A stretch of 19,447 bases of DNA from an uncultured Clostridium sp. (GTDB lineage: Bacteria; Bacillota; Clostridia; TANB77; CAG-508): positions 1 through 19,447 of the forward strand of contig CAMMMI010000024.1 of assembly GCA_946497905.1 (NCBI GenBank), given 5' to 3'. This document shows, piece after piece, positions 1-8,800 of this stretch (within the stretch, counting starts at the first letter, position 1; each line of letters opens with the position of its first letter). The position numbers and the translations under genes were made by a program. The notes under the pieces are model-generated. The model was given only the letters and a program-made list of their open reading frames with translations. It had not been told where the DNA came from and did not search any database.

Positions 1-1284
1 ATTTACTGGAGATACTAGCTCTACTTTCTGTAATTCTGCTGGTATTGGATCTTCTGGTTCTGTTGTTCCACCTTGATTATTTCCTGAGCCACCTTGATTA
101 TTTCCTGAGCCACCTTGATTATTTCCTGAACCACCTTGGTTATTTCCTGATCCACCTTGGTTATTTCCTGAGCCACCTTGGTTATTTCCTGATCCACCTT
201 GGTTATCGCCTGATCCACCTTGGTTATCTCCTGATCCACCTTGGTTTCCATCGTCAGGATCTGTTTCTATAAAATCATATTCTCCATTTTCTAAATATTC
301 TTTTAAAATATTATCTATTTCACTATATTCTTCATCCATTTCGTCATATACTTGCTGATGTAATATATCATATATTTCTCTTAAACTTTCTCCATTATTT
401 ACAGTACTTTCTATATCATCACTCACTCCTGTCATATATGCAGCTACTCTTATCCAAAATTTAAAATAATCATCATAATCTTCTCCTGGTTCTTTTTCTA
501 CTAAATTATCTGCTGATCCTCCTATCCAAGCATTACGTGCAGTAATCCATTCTAGCCACTCTGATTTTCTATAAACATACTCTACTCTTTTTTTCACATC
601 ATTAAAAGCTTTTTCTTTTGCCTCTTCTTCACTCTTATAATACATATCTTCTGGAGGATCATCTGGATACCATGCTTGAACATAAGTATATTCACCACTA
701 GTGTACGTCTCTCCATTATATTCTAATTGTGCAGTTATATGACACACAGTATGATTTAAAGGAGGATCCATTGCTATTTCTAGTATCTCCTTGTCTTCTT
801 TAAATTTTGCATCATCTTGTTTAAGTTCTTCTGGACTCTCTAAATATTCTGGTCTATCTTCTTCTTTTTTTCCATTATATAACATATATAACTTTTCTAT
901 GTTAGTAATTTCTCCTTCTTTATCTGTTTTTTCTAATGCAGCATGAGGATCTTCTAATGCATTAGCCCATTCTTCCTCGTCAAACATTTCATTTTTATAT
1001 CCTATTCCTGTTTTCATCATAACATATTGTAATTGTTTCATTTCTTCTGGTGTAAAATCTTCAAGTTGATCTGATGATTCTTCTTCATCTTTATTTTTAT
1101 CTTCTTCTTCCTCTTCTAATACCTCCAACAATCCTTTTTCAGTCGATAAACCATCTATTGTGCTTTTTGAAATATTCAATTTGTTAGATATAAGTAACCA
1201 CACACCAGTAATACCTAGCAATACTAAAATAGTTGCTATTGAAATTAATGTTATTATTCGTTTTCTTCTTTCTAACAAACTCAT
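1..1284 (-). CDS. Membrane-anchored acidic surface protein with GGSG[N/D]NQ repeat linker (3' end cut by window)
   Basis: I do not recognise the family. The reading frame is open for 428 codons from ATG 1284 to the window edge, with no stop. The start is set by AAAGGAG (1294-1300), nine bases upstream. An alternative ATG at 1293 directly abuts that site and is unlikely. Residues 1-9 are basic, 10-32 form one hydrophobic segment, and the rest is very rich in Glu/Asp with several Trp/Tyr, so an anchored protein facing outward is likely. A seven-residue repeat follows at about residues 346-406. The last visible residues, starting TTEPEDP, look like the beginning of another domain that lies outside the window. 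The gene follows the 469-residue gene after a 170-base gap and appears to have its own promoter. Its position next to T4SS and hydrolase genes suggests an envelope accessory role (inference). Confidence 0.8.
   Translation of the reverse strand, partial: MSLLERRKRIITLISIATILVLLGITGVWLLISNKLNISKSTIDGLSTEKGLLEVLEEEEEDKNKDEEESSDQLEDFTPEEMKQLQYVMMKTGIGYKNEMFDEEEWANALEDPHAALEKTDKEGEITNIEKLYMLYNGKKEEDRPEYLESPEELKQDDAKFKEDKEILEIAMDPPLNHTVCHITAQLEYNGETYTSGEYTYVQAWYPDDPPEDMYYKSEEEAKEKAFNDVKKRVEYVYRKSEWLEWITARNAWIGGSADNLVEKEPGEDYDDYFKFWIRVAAYMTGVSDDIESTVNNGESLREIYDILHQQVYDEMDEEYSEIDNILKEYLENGEYDFIETDPDDGNQGGSGDNQGGSGDNQGGSGNNQGGSGNNQGGSGNNQGGSGNNQGGSGNNQGGSGNNQGGTTEPEDPIPAELQKVELVSPVN
68..249 (-). repeat. 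21-bp tandem repeat encoding (GGSG[N/D]NQ)n
   Basis: About nine units of 21 bp, seen on the plus strand as ccaccttggttatttcctga variants. They encode NQGGSG[N/D] on the minus strand, inside the partial gene. Units differ mainly at third positions (gat/ggt, att/atc, gcc/tcc). The period is a multiple of three, so copy-number change would alter linker length without shifting frame. Confidence 0.95.
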
Positions 1285-1454
1285 CTTTCCCATCTCCTTT
1301 TCTAATAAAGTACTTTCATACATTCATTATATCATACTTTTTCTTTTTATAAATAAAGTATTCAATACTATTTTTATTGTTTTGTTCTTCTTACTTAGGG
1401 ATAATAATATCTTAGCTTATTAAAATTTTTATATTAAATTTATATTACAAAAAT
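1285..1454. other. Intergenic gap between the 469-residue gene and the left-edge gene
   Basis: The gap holds the ribosome binding site and extended -10 promoter of the left-edge gene. Next to the TAA stop (1455-1457) there is AT-only imperfect dyad symmetry (roughly 1408-1456) with no GC stem or clean T-run, so no convincing terminator is seen. Confidence 0.5.
1326..1354 (-). promoter_or_regulatory. Probable extended -10 promoter of the left-edge gene
   Basis: On the minus strand TGATATAAT gives a TATAAT box at 1326-1331 with the extended TGn element. The -35 region is A/T-rich and poor. The site lies 42 bases upstream of ATG 1284. A short perfect palindrome (agtattcaatact, 1357-1369) sits just upstream of the -35 area and could be an operator, but AT-rich chance is equally likely. 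Confidence 0.5.
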
Positions 1455-2864
1455 TTAATGGTTTAATATTCTAAATGACATTTTAAATCCTTCATCTGAT
1501 AATTGCATTATGATAGTTTCTGGTTTACTCCAATTTTCATCTCCAGTAGAATCATATAATATAACTTTTTGAATATTTACCCCTGATTCTTTTGAATATT
1601 CCATTAACTCTACTCCCATATATGCTGGGAATGTATTTTTCATATATTCTTCAAAGTCATCTACATTCTCAAAATATTGATTTCTAAATGTTTCATCTAG
1701 TACTTCAAATGCTACTTTATAATCTTTACTATTTAACATTGTAATCCATTTATCTATATTCATAGCTACTTTTTTTTGCTCTTTTGCTTCTTGATATTTT
1801 TGTTTTGTTTCTTCTGACTCTATTGTATAATTATCTAATTTTGCGGAAAATTCCATAACAGATGTTTCTTTAAACGTATATGCATGGTTATATTGGTCTT
1901 GGCATATATATTCTGTCCCATCTGTTAGTTTATTTATGCCATATTCTTTAATTACATAACTTTCTATATCTTCTCTGTTATTATCTACATAATTTTTGAA
2001 TGTCTCTAAATTTCCAAATCTTTTATTCTTATACTCTTCATCTAGCATTTCATAAGCTTTTTCTGGATCTTTTAACATTAATGATTTATAATAAGAAAAA
2101 TATTTCTGTGCTAATTCTTTATCTGTTACAGTTGTATATGAAAAATTATTGTTATCATTTTTTTCAATTGAAACTTCATTTACATTTAAAGGTATATCTT
2201 CTAATTTTTTGTACTCATTAGTAACTATTGGTGTAATAGCAAAAAGTCCGTCATCCGTATATTTATCTACATCAACTACAAAATATACTTCTTTTTCTGA
2301 TCTATCATTTAAGTTTGTTTCTATACCATATACAGCATATTGTTCTTTTTCATAATCTAACACCCTTAGCATATCTAAAGCCTCAAAATCAACTTTTTCA
2401 TTATTCGGAATTTTTTCCATAACATTGTCAACTGTAATATCATTTGATTGTATGTATCTCTTACTTAAAAAATTATATATAGATTGTTTTTTGGATTGCT
2501 CATCTGTTATTCCGTTATTTTCTGCATATATCGTTGCAGCACTTCTCATATTACTACCTCGTATAGGAGTAGATGCAATTTCATTTACATTTATTGATAT
2601 TGAATTTAAGTATTTTTGTATAGCATCTTCTATTGAGAAGAAGGTAGAAGCACTGTCTATCTTATGCTTTTCTTGCGAATCTATTGGAGGTGTTCCTACT
2701 TCTTCTTCATCAATAATTTCTCCTTTACTCGGTATATAACCATTGTTTTTTAGCAAATTAAATATGACTAATAAAGCAATTGTGATCAAAATAATAATAA
2801 CAGTTATTATTATTATTTTTTTTATTTTATTAATATCCAAATTATTCATATTAAAATTTTTCAT
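1455..2864 (-). CDS. Membrane-anchored protein with tandem NTF2-like (VirB8/TcpC-type) repeats
   Basis: The protein has 469 residues. One membrane segment at about 15-37 is followed by a large outside region. At least two related helical units can be read by eye. One, at about 250-300, runs through FSYYKSLMLKDPEKAYEML and NLETFKNYV. The other, at about 368-415, runs through KDYKVAFEVLDETF and DDFEEYM. Each is followed by a beta-rich stretch ending in an aromatic-rich strand. A more diverged unit at about 75-215 may be a third. This pattern, a short helix with an [AL]YxxL[DT]E core and then a curved sheet, is typical of NTF2-like folds, including the VirB8/TcpC family of T4SS scaffolds. ATG 2864 is preferred over GTG 2867 because AGGAG (2872-2876) lies seven bases upstream. 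That site overlaps the TAG stop of the giant hydrolase gene, so translation is probably coupled. Function beyond scaffolding is inference. Confidence 0.75.
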   Translation of the reverse strand: MKNFNMNNLDINKIKKIIIITVIIILITIALLVIFNLLKNNGYIPSKGEIIDEEEVGTPPIDSQEKHKIDSASTFFSIEDAIQKYLNSISINVNEIASTPIRGSNMRSAATIYAENNGITDEQSKKQSIYNFLSKRYIQSNDITVDNVMEKIPNNEKVDFEALDMLRVLDYEKEQYAVYGIETNLNDRSEKEVYFVVDVDKYTDDGLFAITPIVTNEYKKLEDIPLNVNEVSIEKNDNNNFSYTTVTDKELAQKYFSYYKSLMLKDPEKAYEMLDEEYKNKRFGNLETFKNYVDNNREDIESYVIKEYGINKLTDGTEYICQDQYNHAYTFKETSVMEFSAKLDNYTIESEETKQKYQEAKEQKKVAMNIDKWITMLNSKDYKVAFEVLDETFRNQYFENVDDFEEYMKNTFPAYMGVELMEYSKESGVNIQKVILYDSTGDENWSKPETIIMQLSDEGFKMSFRILNH

Positions 2865-2871
2865 CACAAAA

Positions 2872-2876
2872 CTCCT
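2872..2876 (-). promoter_or_regulatory. Ribosome binding site overlapping the upstream stop codon
   Basis: AGGAG shares bases with the TAG stop (2875-2877) of the giant hydrolase gene. It is spaced for ATG 2864 (seven bases) rather than GTG 2867 (four bases). Confidence 0.8.
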
Positions 2877-5800
2877 ATTTTTTTAATCTTATTACAGTAT
2901 GTGTCTGATTTAACATATAATTCTTAGCAACAGGTTCTCCATTACTTCCTCTCCAGTTATAAACATTACCACAGTCATATGTCCAAAGAGTTCCGTCAAC
3001 ATATTCTACAGCTATATCAGTATGTCCATCCTTTATCAATATATCACCTGGCTGTACATTTGCTGCTAATCCTCCAGGCATACTAGATACTGAAATCAAT
3101 TCAAATCCCAATGCATCCCAATTTACAGTCATTAAAGTTTCTGTACTATGTTGTCCTCCTTCAAAAGTCTTTACTAATTCGTCATTATTTGTTGCAACTC
3201 CATATTCATATAATACCCATGAAACATAATGACTACAGTCTACAACTGAAAAGTTTTCTGCTGGTGGAACCATCTTACCATATGCCATACTATATTCTGG
3301 ATCTACATCACAAACCATTTGCCATACTGCTTGCGCAACTTCTAAAAACTCTCCACTTATAATGCCTTTAAATGAATCAGGATCTAAAATTTCGCCATCT
3401 GGTGTTCTGTACTGTCCTGTATCAAATAAATTCCAATTTAGTTCTGCTTTTATTTGTGTTTTCCTAGCTAATTCTGATGAAGGCTCTATATCTGAAACAT
3501 AAAATGGTCTTACTGTATGGTCTGCTATATAAAATTGTGTTCTAAATCCTTCTACATTACCATTTAAATAATAGTTGTTATATGCTGATTTAAAGCTAAC
3601 TGCATCTTCATTTGACCATCCATATTCATATGCAACAGCTGTTAATGCATTAATTTGATTTTCTTCTAATTCCAATCCATTATTTTGTAAACTTTCAACT
3701 ACTATGTCTTTCCATTTTTGGATTTCCATCCTCATTACTTTATCAACAGTTGAAGAATCTATTGTATTATCATTATTAACATAATCAGCTATATTTTCAA
3801 TTCCTAATTCTTTATAATGCTCTACAATTCTATCTTCATATCCATTTCCAGTATTCAAATCTGTCTCATTTATATAATGATAGATATTATATCCAAATCC
3901 TTTTCCGCCTTCTTCATTTGTTATAAGTTTGTATTTTACCTCTTCATCATCTTTAGTAGCTGGTACAACATATTCATCTACTTCTCCTTCATCTATTGAA
4001 AGATGATCATTCATATATAGACGTAAAGCATTGTTTTCTTGAGCTTTAATATATTCTTCTAAAATATCAGCACTTTCATAAATATGATATAAATCATTAT
4101 ATTTATACTCATTAAAACTATATTCTAATTCACTGTCTTCTATTTCTTGTTCACGTTCTAATGCTTTTTGATATAAATACTTTGTTAAATCTATCATGTT
4201 AACAGTTCTTTCACTTTGCTCTAATAAGCTAGCCATCCAACCCATATTAAATCTGTTTGTTATTCCTTTACTACTTAAGAATATATCTATAAATTCATCT
4301 TCTTTGCTTTCCACATTTTCTTTTCCACTATCATATTTATTAGTTATAGTACGTACAGTAGTAATTTTTCTATTTTCTGTTACATAGGTTCTTGATCTAG
4401 AAAGTCTTTCGTATTCAGTAGGTAATGTCTCTTGCACAACAACTGTACCATCTGTTACAGTTCCTGCTACATTTGTAGTTGTACTAATTCCTTTTAATTT
4501 CAAATTATTATATTCTGCATCAGTTTCTTCTTCACCTTCTTCGTCAGTTTCTGCTGATGCTTCTCTTACATTTTCAGCTACATAAACTGGAACAGTACCA
4601 GAACCAGAGTCTAAATATAAATAATCTGTTACACAATCTACTTCTGTATATATATCTATCCAATTATCTGGGTTATGTCTAGACAAGTCTCCTGTATCTT
4701 CAACAGTATAAACTGTTCCATTTATAATAACTTGTGAGCCATTTGCCATTTTTCCACCCACCGCTTGTCCAGTAAAATATTCTGTATGAACAGCAATCGT
4801 ATGATTAGGCGTTGCATCTACACCTGCAGCTGTTATAGGAGTTCCTGGTGGGGTATTACATGCTGAACAGTAAACTGTTGTTTTAAAATCTCCTATATAT
4901 TCCCCTTGGTCAGCTATCAAGTTATTTCCTGCTGTATGATTGAAAGAACTTGATGCATAGCTAGATGTTTTAGAAAATCTAACAAACCAACTGTCTGCAT
5001 ATGTAAGTTCAATTTCATTTGCTACTCTTTCTTCAACTTCTATAGTCTTTGATACTGAATGCCAATCTACAGGATCTGATATTCTATATTCATCAATTAC
5101 TAATGTTCTTGTATAATTTTTTTCTTGATAATCTTGAGTTGTTTCTATTGTTGTTACATTATCTTGAACTGCAATAATATATTCACTATCAATAGCTAAA
5201 TCCGCTAATTTTCCTACCATTTCTGGATCATCTGAATGTACTAACATATCTATTTGATATTCAATTGGTAATGTATATTTATTTAGTACTGAACGGAAAT
5301 TAATTGGTTTTGATTTTGTAATTTTTACTCCTTCTGATGTAGAATAACTCCAATTAGCTACAATTAATTTTTTTGTTTCTTCATCTAATGTAAATACATT
5401 TAATGCTTGAGTATTATTATTAGATACATATTCTTCAAAAGTTTCTGGTGATACATATTTTAAATCGAATATTCTAGAGTTTATACCATTTGAAGTAGTT
5501 GAAACACTTGATAAAGTTACCGTTCCATCAAAACCTCTATTTTCAATACCATAATATTCTAATATTCCTGCTGCAATACCTTGTGCATATCTTTTTAATC
5601 CTTCTTCGTCTTCTGCACCTATAATTTCCATATCACTTGGATTACTCATAAATCCACCTTCAACCAATGTAGAAGGGAATCCCCATTCTGAAGAATTTCC
5701 GATAGAGTCTAATACTCCATTATTAGAACTTGCATCACTTTCAGTTCCATTATATGTCAAATCCATATTATCTGCTACATTTCTTGCAATAATATTTGCA

Positions 5801-8800
5801 AAACTATTGGATTCTGAATCTCCGTTTCTATAATATGCCATAACTCCAGTAGCACTAGTATTTTCACTAGAATTAAAATGAATTCCTACATAGCTATCTA
5901 CTCCTTCATCTTTAGCTAATTGCATTCTCTCCCAGTTTGGTTCAGAATACCCTACCTGTACAACTGCAACTTCATTTGAATAACTAGATAAATATTTTTC
6001 TACATAATCAGCTACCTTTTTAGTAATTTCCCATTCATTCCAAGTTTCACCTGAAGGTGTTTTTCCTGCTGTTCCTGTAGTATAACTTTTAGTTCTATTT
6101 GCAATATCTTCATAAGAACCTGCTCTACTAGGAATTCCATGACCTGCTACAATAGCTACTTTATGAGGTGCATTTGCACTTGTACTAATAGAATTGTATA
6201 TTTTGGAAGAAATATCTTTAATATTACTCCTTGCCTTTGCAGTATCTGTAACGTTATTAGACATAACTACTATAACATAAGGAGCTCCATCTTTATATAC
6301 AATCGCGGCATCATTTTCGACATCATCTAATTCTCCTGTTTTATTAGCAGTTACCACTCCATTAGGAACTCCTGCTGGAATTTTTGATGTTAATGTTTGT
6401 GTTTTTAAAATGTCTATCATTTCAGATGATGCATTTGCACTAACACAAGTTCCTTTATACATACTTTCTAATAAGTTCCCTACATCTACTACAGAAGTAT
6501 AATTATCTCCATTTCCTGTACTTTGTAACATTTTTCTATTAATTTCTGTAGAAGAATAATTATGCTTATTAATATAGTTATTAATCTTATCAAATCCAAG
6601 TCTATCTATCATTCTATTAGCAGCTACATTATCACTTCTATTAATCATGATTTTAATATCATTAATAACATCACTTTTATTTAAAGTTCCTTTTTCTATT
6701 TCTTCATAAGCAGTTGCCATTATAAATAGTTTAATTAAACTAGCTGACTCTAATTTACTATTATTAATATTTACCTTTACTGAATCATCTGCCAAGTTTT
6801 TAGCATAAACACTCCATGTTCCTGAAGTAGCATTATTATTAATATAATTTTCAATATCGTTATCAGATCCAGCACTAGTAGTAGCATTATTACTTATTTG
6901 GCTAGTATCAATTGTTGCAACATTCGATAAATCATCTTTATAGAAATGCTGTGTGTCGCCTGTATTATTTTCGTTTCCTAACCATTTCCAACCATATTTT
7001 GTAAATATTTGATATATTTGTGAATCCATTGTAATACATGCTGCTTTTTCTATATCTGTCCATCCTTCTTTTGTATCTCTATTAGTATTATATTTTTGTG
7101 CATTTGGATGAGCACTTGTTCTATCGGCAGTAATATATGGATTTATTTGTGGATTTATATCAATTGCCTGTCCAGTTGCATGTAAAGAAGGCGTTGTTCC
7201 AATTGAATTTACATCTACTGTTACTCTATCATTAAATGCAGATGTATTATTTTCTTCTATAGATGCATAATCTAAATCTGCTCCTATAAGATGATTTGGT
7301 CCTGAGAAATTATCAATTAGTTCCATTCTTTCAATAGGATAATTTATACTATATAATTCTTGAAATATTAATAATACCTCATCAGCTAATTTTGCATTTA
7401 CTATCATATGGCCTTCTTGTACATTACCTTCAAAGTCATAATATGGAATAGTTAAATAAGATAAATCATCATAAGTTACTCCTGAAAGATGCTGCATAGA
7501 TACACCTTCCATTTGTTGTCTTATTTCTTCTGGTATTTCTTGTTTGTATCCTAGTCCTTCTGAACTAATTTGTGTAGAAATACTTGCTCTTACTCCTGTA
7601 TTTTTTACCTCTCCTATATTTTTATTTGGTGTTACTCTTCTAATACGTACTGTTCCTTGAAATTCTCCTTTTGCAATGGATTCTCCTGCTTCAAATATCC
7701 AAAATGCTCCTCCACTTTGTGCTTCATTAATAATAAGGTCAAAATCCCATTTTACATTACTTCTATCTCTACTTCCAGGATCATTAACTGTTACTTGATT
7801 ATTTTCATCAATTCCAGTCAATACAATAAAATGTCCTCCGGTTGTAAAGTTTCCTGATCCCATATATGCAATTACTGGTATATTTTCCTCTAAAGCTGCT
7901 TTTATCTCATCTGTAGCACCTTTCCCCACACATTGTACTTCTCCTGCATCCCAATTTTTTACTGCAGCTGCAAATAAAGTTCCTTCTGCTCCTTCTCCAT
8001 TATAATACTTATCTTGTCCCCAATTTACAACTTCTTCTACAGTAATTTCTTCTCCTGTTATATATTGCAATACCATTGTAATAGCAACAAATCCACATCC
8101 ATTTGAAGAAACATTTCCTCCCTTATTGAAAGGAATATTATAATCTGCCATATATAAATGAGGCACTTCTGAATATATAGAATTTTGACTTGTAGAAGGT
8201 TTTTGTACTTGAGTTCCTTTATATGTATTATAAAATTGTTCTGCATATGCCCTTCTTTGAGTATATTCTCCTCCGTATCTTTCAAATCTACATTGGAAAG
8301 CATCTGAAGCCATTTGAACACTTGTAGCATTTAATATATCATTTGCAGAATATGATATTCCTGCAATAGGAGCTGAACCCTGACCTTCTAATTGATATGT
8401 TGCAATACCTCCTCCATCAGGTTGCATTTCTGCATATAAGAAATCTAATTGCACATCCAAATCATTCCATGATTTTCCCACAGATGCTGCATACTGTTCT
8501 AATTGAGTACGTCTACCTCCTCCCCATTGAACTAAGCCAACATATGTGCCTGTCCTACTTACACTTGATGGATTCATAGAAGATTCTTGCATCATATTTC
8601 CCATGATACCTGCTACAGTATATTCTGAATATCCTTGACCTCTTAAAAAGTTCCATATCTTCTCTGCTATTGTACTTCCTGTATAAGATGCTGCATTTCC
8701 TCCCTGTCCTATAAAAGCTTTTCCTCCTTCTAAAAAAGGGAATGAGTTTACTACTTCTGCTTTTATCATTTTTTCTAATAAATTTCTATCAATTTTCTTT

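Noticed and set aside
61..250. Repeat cluster as a CRISPR array
   Set aside because: Units are contiguous 21-mers without spacers and are in frame within a gene.
21..272. Open frames on both strands across the 21-bp repeat, encoding repetitive ITKVDQE- and HLGYFL-type proteins
   Set aside because: They are shadow frames of the tandem repeat. The third frame is the one continuous with the long anchored protein that has a ribosome binding site and membrane segment.
1408..1456. AT-only inverted symmetry after the 469-residue gene as a terminator
   Set aside because: There is no GC in the stem, the loop is long and no clean T-run follows.
6187..6864. Beta-lactam resistance gene
   Set aside because: The segment is an internal domain of a huge wall hydrolase and seems to lack the key deacylation glutamate.
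8058..8330. Minus-strand 90-codon frame inside the giant hydrolase gene
   Set aside because: It is an out-of-frame shadow within the C39-like domain, which is intact in the main frame.
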